Shown piece after piece: positions 12,031 through 23,595 of a DNA stretch of 64,000 nt. Within the stretch, counting starts at the first letter, position 1, and each line of letters begins with the position of its first letter. The stretch spans positions 15,438,001-15,502,000 of the forward strand of contig OZ316898.1 of assembly GCA_973895155.1 (NCBI GenBank), given 5' to 3'. The translations under genes and the position numbers were made by a program. The notes below the pieces were generated by a model. The model made no database searches and was not told where the DNA came from. It saw only the letters and a program-made list of their open reading frames with translations. This DNA is from Marsupella aquatica (lineage: Eukaryota > Marchantiophyta).

Positions 12031-13119
12031 TTCATATTTTGATGTGTACCTGCGGGTCAGGTTGCTACGGTAAAAACCCCTCCTTACGAAACAGAATGGG
12101 TTGGGTACTGGGTTGCCGACTTGCCGACTTGCCGACTTGCCGACTCTTGGCTACCGCGGTACGTAAGTTGCCTTGGGCTTTGAAATGCCCTGCCGGTCAT
12201 GTCGTGCATTCCTACCCTCCCGGAGGTCATATGCAAGCGATTGTAGATCCTCCTAACATTGATGGGATACCTCACTGGATCTCGAGAACCGCGAAAGTCT
12301 CGTGGTTGGAAAGTACTGTTGTAGACATTCGCTGACTTTCCGGAGAACCGCACCTACACAGGTTCCGCCCATTCGCTACAGACACCACTGATCAGATGCT
12401 AGATGGACGGTCATAACTCAGCCCTCAACGTTGGAGCATTACTTCACCATCGATCGATCGAAGGTGATGGGAGGGCTGAGATGGGGGACAACTTATTAGC
12501 GGTTTCTTGCGGAGATTGGCTACGAGGGACACCATGCGGCCGCCTCAGAGCAGTCAAGGCCCTTAATGGTGAGCGCCTGTTTTGTGGCACAGTGACAAGA
12601 CGGTCCGCCCCAAAATACCTTGTTACAGCTGCGCGGGGCTACTAATCATGCGCAGGTCCATCTGATGATTCGGTAGTTTAGAATCTTTCAAAAGTTTTGT
12701 ACGCGAGTTTTTTGTGCGCGAGTTTTTTGTGCATTTGGTCGTTCAAGCCTGGGTCTGGGAGAATGTTGATATGGTACCGGACCGACGGGTGCTCGAAGAG
12801 TTGCGCGTGTTGAGCGCTCGTTGATCAGTGCAACTGCCAAGGGTGGATACTTCAAAAGGTAAATGTAGCCACTTTCTTCCGCCCGCGGGCAGGTGGAGTG
12901 CGCGCCTTCGGGAGTGCGCGGTGCCCAAGGAGGGAGAGAAAACATGCTCACAAACGAAGGCGTTGAAAGGCTCTACTCCTCACTTGTGCCTAATTTACTA
13001 ATCAGTAAAGTTAATATTATATTACGAGCCCTATGCCAGTGCGTTGCACTGTGCAAGGAGGGCCGGTCCCATAGGGAGAATTCAATCAATCGCATGTTAT
13101 GGGGGGGCGAGCAAAGCAG
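12031..13119. other. No gene recognised; short tandem repeats
   Basis: I see no supported gene. The stretch holds a short array of TTGCCGAC-type units (12113-12145, four copies) and a double GCGAGTTTTTTGTG phrase (about 12702-12732). The open frames are short and have no recognisable motifs. Confidence 0.5.
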
Positions 13120-13310
13120 GAGGGCGCGAAGCCCTATGGAGGGGGGCGAGCGAGGCTGGAGGGCACGAAGCCCTATGGAGGGGGGCGAGCGAGGTAAGAG
13201 GGCGCGAAGCCCTATGGAGGGGGGCGAGCGAGGCTCATGCCTCCTTCATTCGCCACGGACGGGGGAGCAGGGGTGTCGGGGCCAGGAGGGGCGCGAAGCC
13301 CTATGGAGGG
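13120..13310. repeat. GC-rich 39-bp minisatellite
   Basis: GCCCTATGGA recurs at 13131, 13170 and 13209, exactly 39 bp apart, each within a GGGCGCGAAG...GGGGGGCGAGCGAGG unit. A displaced partial copy follows at 13298. Because 39 is a multiple of three, all frames stay open through the array, which produces open frames without implying a protein. Confidence 0.9.
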
Positions 13311-15685
13311 GGCTGCGCATGCCTGAGTGCCTCATTCAATCTGGTGCATGCCTCGTTTCACAATCGGACAGCTACGAAAAATGAGATGCTTGTATCTGAC
13401 GGTTAAGACTGATTCCCGCTGAAATTTGAATTCGTAACGGGACGACGGACGAAAGTGGCCAAATGGGCGGGATTGTGTATTATAGTGTTAGATTTGTCGT
13501 TTGAGACCGAAATGAATAAATGCACGGGCCGTGCTAAAAGCCAAAATTGCACGTAGACTTGAGCTCACTGGGGTAATAATTATATGTTACTTCCATGTCG
13601 TCGGAAGTCAGAGTTACCGGATTCACGGGAGTGCACAAGTTCGGCGGGAGTGGAGCAGTAGCAGAACAGAGAGAGCCTTTTCCGAAGGAAATTACGGATT
13701 CTCCGGTAGGGTTGACCGACAAGCCTGTGCAAGTGTGCACTTTCCCCCCTGCCTCTTTTCTCCTCACCGCCTCAGCCCTCAGAGCTCGTAGCTCTCGTTC
13801 ATAATTATGCGGTCGGCGGGTCACGGCAAAGGGACGGGCAGGGGCAGGACACAGGATCTGACGAGAGACGACGCTTGCTCATGACTCCTTTGCAAACACA
13901 GTACAGGACAGTACAGTACACCCGAGGGCGAGGAGTAAGTTGCACAGGCAGGAGGACAAAAGCAGGAAGGCAGCTTCTCCTTGCTTGTGTTTTACTCTGC
14001 ACTCCTCCCGCATCCGGGGGCGGGCGGGGCGGAGCAAGGCAATGCGCGGGACAAGACAGAAGGGGCAGACAACGAACTTATCTCTGCGTGTATTCTCTCG
14101 CATCCATCCTCCGGCATTGGGGGGCGAGGCGAGAGCGGGGCAAGGGCAGCAGGGCACGAGTAGAGAAAGAAGACAGGGTAGGACGGGTTGCAATGCTTGC
14201 GGCAGTGATATTGAAGTATAGGAAGTCGTCCTCATTTGCTAGTTTCGATACGGTTGGCGTGGCTTCATTTGAAGTTCTACGCCGGGACTTCTCGTTCATC
14301 GCCTCTCCCTTCGTGAACGGCCTCCGCAGCGACTAATGTTTTGTCATTTTCGTTGCGACTGAGCTTGTCATTTCACTTGAAGGAAGCTCCAGCTCCCGGC
14401 CATCAGCACGAAGGATCAGTCGTCTTAGTGCTTGTGCTTGCGTCTCGACCGACCCCTACGCCTACGGTGCTTCCTACTATGGCTGCGTTTGCACTACGCC
14501 AGGTCATTGACGAGACATTTCAAACCGCGTCTCGCTGTCCTCGCATGTGAGGTACTTGGCTCTGTCGCGGCCCTCCGCCTTCTCTTTGCCATTCCTCCCC
14601 TCCGTGCGGACGATAGACTGGATAGTACGGTGGCCACACTCGTCCCAAAATCTCACCGTTTCAGTTCGGTGTTTTGCTCCTTGTTTCTCGAGGTTTGTTT
14701 GAAGAATCTCACTGGTCGTACCTATTACATTGTTTCTCTCAGACAAATGCTACCTGTTCTCCTGGTATGTGATTGAACTGTCGGTCGTCCATTTCCGTAG
14801 TGACTTCCCCAGGAGCTGTTACTGTGGAATGGATCATCTGGATTTTTGTGTTCTGCACAGTCACGCCGCTTTTGATCTCATGGTGGCTGCAGGGAGCTTG
14901 TCAACCCTCGGCTCTGTGGGGCTACTTCTGCTTTAATGCGCGTCCCCCTCATTCGAGTGAAAGGCAGGTGCATCCACGTGCATCAAGGGAGAAGGAGAAG
15001 GGAGTCCGATTGTGATGCAGGTGCCGACTTGTGGAGTATGTACTGCGGACATCGTTCTCTTCAGCGCACGAGCTAGCCTGGACCCTTTGTTGTGGATAAT
15101 GATACGAGGAATGCGTACTTATGGTTCCTGAAGTTGTGTTCGTGATGGAATCGCCCCAAGGTATAGTTGCCTCCGAATTCGTATCGGACTTCTGTTATCC
15201 TGCGAGTTTGAGGGAATTGCAAACGAAAAGATGGTGCCTTACCCCAAGCGTGACCAGCACTTATTCCTGGGGTGTCGCAAGGCGCACATCTTCATTCTGT
15301 CTGGCGCCTCATGTCGGACTGCATTGCCTTGTAGATCGGACAATGGCTGAGGTTTCGGCTCCCAATTCTCTTCTATAACTTAAGAACCGTTTCTCAGTAG
15401 TGAATGAAACGCTGGAGTACGCAACTAAGTCCAAGCACCGAATAAATCTTCTCATTCAACTGCCTGAACAAATGGTTTGACACGACCAAATCATTTACTG
15501 CTCCCAGAACAGGGTTTGTTATTACCGGAGCGTCAGATCGTGAGCTGAAAACTTGCAGCGGATCCTCCGTCTGATATCCTCGTTTCCATTTTCACCCCAA
15601 GTCTACTTCGTGGGACTCCTCGACTTCCCCTCCCCTTAACACAATCATTGAGAAGCTTTCTTCCTCGCAAGAGGAAAAGGCAGAG
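13311..15685. other. 5' flank of the ARMC8-like gene, GC-rich, no separate gene seen
   Basis: This holds several overlapping open frames on both strands with no recognisable motifs. Part of it (roughly 13.9-14.6 kb) is GC-rich with many CpGs and probably includes the promoter and 5' UTR of the downstream gene. I cannot place a TATA box or transcription start with confidence. Upstream non-coding exons are possible but not demonstrable from sequence alone. Confidence 0.4.
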
Positions 15686-18600
15686 ATGCCCGCCTCGGCA
15701 GCATGGGCTCGTCCGGAAGAACTTGTAGAAAGTCTGAGCTCATTGGACAATACTGCACGCTTGAAGGCTCTGAGAGACGTAAAGAATCAAATTATTGGAA
15801 ACAAGACGAAAAAGCTCTCTTATATCAAGCTTGGAGCCGTGCCAAGGGTTGTGGAGATTCTTTCGAGTGATACAGAAGTTCCTCTTCTCGTCCAGTCGGC
15901 AGCAGCTGTGGGGAGCTTCGCATGTGGTATTGAGGCAGGCGTGCAAGCTGTCCTAGACAGTGGAGTTCTTCCCCAGCTTCTTAAGATGTTATCTTATGGT
16001 GACACAAAGGTATGTGTTTATTTTTCCACAACATTTCTCTACTGAATGTCACGTTCTTGTCTCGTTAAGAAATAACCGACTGCCTTGATACTTGCCCAAG
16101 CACCGGTTAGAAGTTATAAAAGTGTGCGTGAGAAGAACCGTAAACTGTCTGCAGTGAGGGGCGTTTTTATATCGAGGGACAATCTTCACTGTCGTGTTAG
16201 ACAAATTTATCACTACATCAAGTTGAGTTAGAAGTGGAGAGACCGAGGTGAATTCTGTCATGGGCAGGATCATTCATTTGTTCTACTAGAAATGCACCTT
16301 CATGCATTGAATCTTCGATCTATTTCTTGCATTTCAATTTTCTAACATGGGTATTATTAGAACATTAGGTTTTCGTGAGTCATGAGCAGTCTTCGTTTCC
16401 TATCTGTTGAGTTTTTAGGGTACCGAGGGTGCCAGCGGACGGAGAATTTAACTGGTGCAGCGCTCAGCTTCTTGGACTGTGTTACCAAAGCTACTGTTTG
16501 TCGTCTGAATGTTGTCTGTGGCGGTCTATTATTCTGATAGTATTTTGGATCCTAAGCCGACAGATGTGGGATGGCCGCTTTGATTTTGCAATATCTGGTT
16601 CGCACTCATTTGTAGCTCTTTTCTGATTTTTAATTTTCCAGTTGATTATGGGTGCAATAAGTTTGCCGCTCCTTGACCGTTCCGTCTTTTGGACAGGTGG
16701 TGGAAGCATGTGCCCGCTCTTTGAAGATGATATTCCAATCCACTTTGGCTCCGAAAAGCGATATGTTGCAGGGCCAGAGGATGGAGTTAATACTTGAGCT
16801 ACTAAACAGCGACAATGACAGTGTGGCAGAAGTTGCCGCTAGTGTTCTGGCGAGGTGCTGTGAAACAATTGACCATCAACAGGCTCTAGGTGAAGCAGGG
16901 GGGTTGCAGAGCCTTGTGGGTCTTCTTTCAGGATCGTTGAAGAAGCGGGAAGCAGCATTGGATGCATTGGCTGCTATCACCAGGGGTAATAAGCAGCTGT
17001 CCTTGGCTTTGATAAGCATGGATCATGGGAGGTCTTTGGGCACTATTATCAAGCTCGTGAAAGATAAGTCTCCTCGGACAAGGTTACTTGCTTGCATGTG
17101 TCTATCGAATATAGGAAAGGTATCCCCTTCAAGCTACCAGCAAGAGTGGGACATGAGAGCAAGTATGCTCGCCACTCTAGTGAAGCTTTTTGATGAACCT
17201 GGGCAAGTTGGGGAGGAGGCGCCCGGTGTTCTAGCGGATCTAGTTAGTAACAACGAAGAACTTCAAAAGAAGGCTTTTGAAGTCAATGCTATTGAGAAGT
17301 TGGCTGAGTTTTTACAGAAAGACCCGGTGTCACCAAAGCAGCTAGAGGGTGTTCTCATGGCTTTGGCAGAGCTCTGTTCACGATTGGAAGACAGCAGAAG
17401 GCAGCTCTTGAATTTACAGGTGTGTTGTGATACGAGTGGTACTTGTAGGGTATGCAATTTACGCTAGCACCTCTCTTGAAGTTTTCTCAGAGTGTCAAAT
17501 CATTCGCAGAGTCCAACAAATCAAAATTTGAAGGCACTGTAACACGATGTCTGTGGCAGGCTGAGGTTTCCTCGGTGTTCGCTCATACTGGGTACGAGCG
17601 GATGTTCTAGATTGGAATAGAGTAATCTGGTGGTCATATGCATATTTGTATCTTGGCTGGGTGTGAATTAGTATTTTGGCTGACCTTTTTCCTTCTTAGT
17701 AGTCACGCACCGGGCACATGTGCTTAGAAGTGAACCTGCGCTTACAGGCTTTCAAAATTCCTGTGTATGCATCTTTTGGCTCAATCTAGGCTTTAGACCA
17801 ACTCTTTAAAGTATGTTGACCTAGAAGGTCCTCCCTTAGTTTTCTGTACTCATGGTAAGGTTTCGCTACAACTCTCCTCTCCTCTCCTCTCCTCTCCTCT
17901 CCTCTCCTCTCCTCTCCTCTCCTCTCCTCTCCTCTCCTCTCCTCTCCTCTCCTCTCCTCTCCTCTCCTCTCCTCTCCTCTCCTCTCCTCTCCTCTCCTCT
18001 CCTCTCCTTAAAGATTGGAATCACGTGTAGAGCTGCTGAAAATGTTGTTCTCTGTGATGACCACTGTGGGACAGGTACAAACCCATATCATTGCAGCTTT
18101 GGAACATTGTTCTGTTGGAGTGCGGGGTGCTGCATGTTCTTGCCTTAAAAGTCTCTCACGTTCAGTCAAGGTTTGTTGTATTTCTTCTCCCACCCTGGCT
18201 TGGTCGACATGGGCGTTCGATCTACTAATCTGCCATGCTATTGAAAGCAGCCGTTGATGGTGTGAATCTTAGAGAATGCAGTATTACTTATGTGTTCTTC
18301 AACTGTGCTCCAAAATGCAGAACCTTCGGACAAGCTTGACAGATGAACGTTTAGTACTTCCACTTTTGAAGTTATTGGATGACCCATGTTCAGATATACA
18401 GGTACTAGTTCATATTGTCCTGCTTGGTTTGTTTTAGCAAGACTACTAGTCTAATTTGTGTGAGGCCGATCTGTGTGCAGCCTTGGACTGCTATCGAGGA
18501 CAAGCGTGCCATTTATTGTCTGTAGGATTGGATACTAGGTCAGCTTTTGAGATCCAGTTTGGTATTTTATTTCTAATCATTAGCCTTGACGTTTAAGATC

Positions 18601-20003
18601 TCCATGCCGCTTTTTGCGCAGGCATTGGCTTTATCTGCAGTGAGCAACATTGTGCTGGACTTCACACCCCACAAAGCAGTTGTGTTCAGGTGTGGTGGTG
18701 TGAGTCAACTCATACAGTTGTCGCAGTCCATGGATCCAATTCTGCGGCTAAATGCTGTTTGGGCTCTGAAGAATCTTATCTACATGTCTGATAAAACTGT
18801 GAAAGAGCGGGTCATGGGGGAGCTTACATTCAGCTCGTTGGTGGACTTAATCTTCGGTAATGCCATAGACAAGATCTGGACTTTGAACTGCTTCTCTGTT
18901 TCTCGAGAATTTGATTCAAATGAGGCATAGTCGGTTAGGTTTACTGAGAATCGAAATCGTACATATTGTCCTTACAGATTCCGAGGAAAGGGTTCGGGAG
19001 CAAGCAATGGCATTAGTTCGAAATCTTGTTTATGGTGATGAAGATTCTGTGAATCTTGCTTTTGTTCAAGATGCAGTTTTGCTTGAAGCTGTTGTAAAAC
19101 AGCTTGGCACTGCCTCACAACCTGAAATTTGCATCCAGGTTTTTTTCTAACTGAACTTTGTTGTGCTACGCGGAAGTCCTTCATTGTGGGTGTTCAGGAG
19201 TTAGGACAGGTTCTGGCTATCAATGGGTTCTGGCCATATCGTTGGATCAGCTTCATCACAGAGTGAGAATTTTGCTTTTCCATGAAGTTTTGAAGAGTCA
19301 ATTCTAAATCCCCTTACTCTAACTGGATTTTGCAGGGGCTTTATGCTTTAAGCAATGTAGCAGCTGGCAATGACACTCACAAGGAGGCCGTGATGAACAT
19401 CATGTTTTCATCATTGGCCTCCCCGAGTATTGGCAAGAGCCCATGCTCATCATTGACTAATGGCCGGAGCTCATCATCGCTGCTCATGAAATATTTACAA
19501 GATATGAGCAACCCCCAGCTTCGTGTGGTGGCTGTGTGGTGTATTATCAACCTCACTTATCCTAAAAGTCCTGGTGCCTTTGATCGTATTCTAAGGCTTC
19601 GAGAAAACGGTGTGGAGGCTTATTTGCAAAAGATGGCCGATGATCCCTGTTTAGATGTGAAGGTTCGTAACGATTGACAATAGCCTCCATCTTCTATTCC
19701 AAATTTCAACCTTTAAACCAATCTCCGCTAATGGCTTACGGGATGAGTTTTTTTTTGTTTTAGGTCGTGTTAGTCGATGATATTTTAAAGATTCTTTACT
19801 CGGTATGGATTGCATTTTCCTTCCTCTGGTTTGCAAATTTCTCAGTATTGGGCGCAGAATAATAAATGTTTCAGAATGCCTATGAGAGTCGGGCAGTGAC
19901 ACTAGGCATACCAGTAACATATTCCTGTATTCTGGTTTTGCAGGATCGTGTGAAAACAGCTTTGGAGCACTTTTTAAATGTTGGAGATGGCCCTACAAAC
20001 TAG
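15686..20003 (+). CDS. ARMC8: ARMC8/GID5-like armadillo-repeat protein, subunit of the GID/CTLH E3 ligase
   Basis: Eight exons (15686-16009, 16697-17419, 18075-18170, 18321-18401, 18622-18856, 18978-19138, 19336-19662, 19944-20003) join in frame to 668 residues, close to the ~670 of animal ARMC8. Every intron is GT-AG. The N-terminus matches the family signature (LKALRDVKNQIIGN, KLGAVPRVVEIL), and tandem ARM repeats follow throughout (ALALSAVSNIVLDFTPHK, RLNAVWALKNLIYMS, REQAMALVRNLVYGDED, GLYALSNVAAGN, VWCIINLTYP). In the GID/CTLH complex this scaffold links the substrate receptor to the core ligase; that role is from the family, not from this sequence. The protein ends in a short tail after DRVKTALEHFLN. 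Intron 2 (17420-18074) carries a long pyrimidine microsatellite. The gene appears intact. It is single-copy in this window. Confidence 0.9.
17873..18008. repeat. (TCTCC)n pentanucleotide microsatellite in ARMC8 intron 2
   Basis: About 27 uninterrupted copies of a CTCCT/TCTCC pentamer, all pyrimidine on the gene's sense strand, end 67 nt before the intron's AG at 18074. The tract is homopurine-homopyrimidine with mirror symmetry, a sequence class that can form intramolecular triplex. It generates a meaningless Leu/Ser open frame. Confidence 0.97.
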
Positions 20004-22440
20004 ATGAATCCCTGATAAGAGCCCTGCTTCCTCATTATGTAGACGTGGTTGGGACTGTACAGCAGAGATCCCTTTGATGTTGGCATCAATTATCAACAAG
20101 CTTCTCATGGATTTGACGGAGTTGGAATCTTATGAGAGAAGCTTTGCGTGGTTCTCGGCAACTGATATTACTCTGGGCTGTGGAAATATCGTGAAATCAA
20201 AACACTCGGATGGAGCAAACGCGGATGTGATTACGGAAATTGGCAGTTATTTGGCATCTGCTAATCAAGCTTCTGGTAAGCTCGAGGGCATTGTCTCTCA
20301 TCTCTGTAGTTCTGATTGCAGTAGGAGAAATATGTCATGTCGGGCAGGAGAGATGTTAGGTTTCAACTGATTTTCAGGACGCCAGAGTCTGCTATTTTTG
20401 GAAAGGAATTTTTACAAAGTTGGTTCGGATAGTGGCAGTGACGTGCAGCGTAAGATTGGGAAGATTTACTTGACATTTAAATTTGAGATCTCCCGGCCTG
20501 AATGTTGGATGATATAGATTGGAAACTCGCACTGTTAAGTATCGTGGGTCATGAAACAGATTTGTACTGTCCTGTCCGAGCTTGTCCTGATCCTCACTTG
20601 CTCGGTGATTCAGGGGCACTGGGTAGTTGTGGATCGAAATCTTTGACAGATCACTTATCGCTTGGCTTAATCAGTCGACTTCATGAAAATAGTGAGTTTT
20701 CTCTGTTGGTAGTTTGTGAGATCTGGCTGTGGTCTCTTGTGTCATCACAGTTACTCTGTGCGGTATATTCATCCAGAACTTCTGCAGCAATTAGGTCACT
20801 TTCGATTGCAGTTCTCCATCTACTAGAATAAGGAATATATCCAAACGTCATAGCGTCCTTCATTTCTGAAATCAAGTCAGGTTATTTCTCCATAAGACTC
20901 TCAGGAGCTGTCTGGTCCGTACCAACTCTCGTCTTGTATCACTCGACTCTGGTTTTTCCACATCCCGTTTCACGTTTCACGTGTGGAAATTGATTTCACC
21001 CGTTTCATGGTACGTAGAGTCTGTCAGATTATTCTTGGTTCTAACCTTGGTTCAGAAGAGCATACTGTTGGTGCATAGTGTGTGGAATTGCATAGATAGC
21101 TTGGCATAGTCTTGCCCTTGCATGCAATCACCTTCTGCATGCAGCACAATCCGGTTCTCTTTTGCCAATTTTGTTATCGACGAATAGAGTAGGTCTGCTC
21201 CTTATGCTGAGAATGCGAATCATTACCATTACCATTACCATAATCATCCATGTTATGTGTGGACGACGTAGTAAACAGGAAGAAAGGACATTATTAATTT
21301 GAAAACAACGGAAATGACTAGTGGGACAGAGTTTCAATGGCTTACTTTTAGACCCTTCAAGCTCTAGATCTGTATGTCCAGTATGCGATAGGAGTAATTT
21401 GTAGAATGCAAAAGTCAAATCCAAATCGGTTGGAATTGATTCATCCTTTACTCTAAAGGTGCACGGTAGTTTGTCTTTTGGGCCGTTCTTGTGGACTGGT
21501 CTTCTTTGTGGCCGTTTATAAAGGAAAGGTCGCAAGCCTCGTTTATATTTTCCTTTTTGGTCCGGACGAGACTGCATGCTGTACACTTCGGTTCGGTTAG
21601 TTTTCTACATACACCACCCGTCGTTCTGAAAAGGAAGCACGTGGCAAACTCTTATTTCAAGCATAAGCATGGTTCGCTTGTCATAGATAAAAATAGCTAG
21701 TTGTTGGATCTGTGATCTGTTAGTAAGGACGATTGGAGCTCACACCTCATGCTCAGGTGAAAGTCAAACATTTCGTATCAAGTCAATTTTCCAACATTGC
21801 TCAATCAGATCTGGACACAGTGTGGATGACGATGGTTTTTCTCCTCACATTTCTGAAGAAGCATGAAGTGGTTTGCTCAAGAACGCATTTCTTGCTCACA
21901 AAAGTTCTTGCATCTCCGTTGGCGCTCCTTCTGACATCATGGCCCTCTCATGCCAGTTCCGAAGGGCATAAAATGTTCCGAAAGTGGTCATGCAAGTGTC
22001 TCATCGGAGAAATCACTGCGCCATTTCCACGTTGGTAGGATTTAGGATTTTGTTGTATTGTTCTAGTTGGAAAACTAGGTTAATTTGGTGATTCCCAACA
22101 TTAATGTCGAATGCACTAATTCGTATGGAGTGATGAATCATCCATTAGAATTTCTAGCCATCTCAACCTACCCAATGAAATAGCGAGGTCATAACATTTT
22201 TGACTCTCATTCTCCATGTAAGCTAACATCAACAATCCAGACTCTTTGGCCTCAATACCAAGGCTTTCATACGCACCGTCGAACCTATCGAATCAAAATC
22301 CTCAAGATCAAAACCCTCCGCAAACTAAAGCTTGAATGAAAATAGTTTTCCATCACTGTCTAAAGTTGCCAAAGTTAGCTCGAGAAAATTGTATGAACCT
22401 GACTTGAGGAGTTGAGGTACAGTGTAGAACGAAAAATTTA
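20004..22440. other. 3' flank of ARMC8-like gene; no gene recognised
   Basis: Beyond the ARMC8 stop I see only short open frames without motifs. The minus-strand frame at 21128-21586 is crossed by a small (CATTAC)n tract (about 21222-21245) and looks fortuitous. The first few hundred bases are probably 3' UTR. Confidence 0.45.
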
Positions 22441-22702
22441 AAAAATTGAGAATACTCATTACTGAGCGGCAGCAAATTCACTCTTCATTCACGCGGGCTC
22501 AAACGATAGCGATGCAGTTCCTGCGTTTGAGATTTCTCTGGTGCAAGAGAACTTAAAATGAGCTTGGCATGAAAAATTGGAGAATACACATTACTGAGCG
22601 GGAACAAATTCATACTTCATTCACGCGGGCTTAAACGAGAGCGGCTCCTGCGTTTGAGATTTCTCTGGTGCAAGAAAACTTAAGATGAGCTGGGCATGAA
22701 GT
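22441..22702. repeat. Two-copy tandem duplication, ~127-131 bp unit
   Basis: Copy 1 (about 22441-22570) and copy 2 (about 22571-22702) share CATTACTGAGCGG, TTCATTCACGCGGGCT and TGAGATTTCTCTGGTGCAAG, with small indels between them. Confidence 0.85.
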
Positions 22703-22940
22703 ATTGGCTCCAACCTTTCTTCGCGTACCCGTACAGTCTTTGGTCTGGTGGTAAGAAGCCCATGTAGATACTTAGTGGGACAAGTGACGGCATAAATAAT
22801 CCAATAGAATTTGTCACTTATAAGAAGACAAAGAACTTTTTGTAACCAGGGATGTTGATTAGAGGTGACCAGAGGGAAAAGGTAGGTGGGTCTGGTTATG
22901 TTTAGGGTTAGGCGAAATGAGCAGACGCAGAGAGCGTAGG

Positions 22941-23223
22941 ATGGATAAACATTCAACTGTGAAATCCTGGACAAGGTAAGTATCCTCCTCGAGTGAGTGG
23001 GACACTTGATCGGGAAGGGTTGATTGATTCTAAATAATGGGAGTGTTTGCTTCAGTTCTTGTGCCTGAGAAGGATTGTTGGAAAAACTCGCCTTCGTCTC
23101 GGACTGAAAGCTGAAAAGTCTCCTGAGGACGAAGCTTTCCGGAAGTTCAGAGAGCTGGATGGCGAGGGAAAAGACTATGTGAGGTTGATGACGGAGCTGG
23201 TTATTACGTTACTTATTGTGTAA
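22941..23223 (+). CDS. Candidate small two-exon gene, 62 residues, unknown
   Basis: An ATG at 22941 reads to a perfect donor (ACAAG|GTAAGT, exon 22941-22975). Joining to an AG at 23069 gives a second exon (23070-23223) that stays open to TAA. The product is charged and looks protein-like (KTRLRLGLKAEKSPEDEAF, FRELDGEGKDYVRLM), ending in a hydrophobic tail. The acceptor is weaker than one 15 nt upstream (TTCAG at 23055), which would cause an early stop. It lies 370 bp before the TIP41-like start on the same strand. I do not recognise it; it could equally be a fragment of another gene or a non-coding transcript. Confidence 0.3.
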
Positions 23224-23595
23224 TAGTGGCGTATCCGTAGACGATCAGAGTTGTAGTGAGTTGAATGACAGGCCCTGCCCTAATTCCAGTCCAACGTGCA
23301 CTTATGGCGTTGAAAGAATGATTACGGCCCATTTGCAAAGACTTGGTCACAGGGGAAAGACAACGGAGTGAATGATAAGCAGAACATGGGATGCAGAGAA
23401 CTGGAAAACGTGTAGTGTGTAGGTGTCGATTTATAAGTTAGATACATGACCTAAGTCGGGAGCTGACGAGTTTGTCGATCGTTGAGCATCATTCTGTCCA
23501 AGCTACCCACGTTGTACTGTCTCTTCTATGTGCCAAGTGGGGACTCTTGGACCACAAAAGTATTCCTTCACCCATTCGCGTTGGGTCGTGCTGCA

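Noticed and set aside
13044-13406. Repetitive proteins encoded over the 39-bp minisatellite
   Set aside because: A unit length divisible by three keeps all frames open; overlapping frames read equally well, so there is no evidence for a protein.
17852-18148. 98-codon Leu/Ser/Pro open frame
   Set aside because: It is a translation of the (TCTCC)n microsatellite and intron sequence.
20074-20370. 98-codon open frame after the ARMC8 stop
   Set aside because: It lies in the probable 3' UTR with no motif, and the ARMC8 reading frame already ends at a family-typical length.
21128-21586. 152-codon minus-strand open frame
   Set aside because: It crosses a (CATTAC)n tract and has no recognisable domain.
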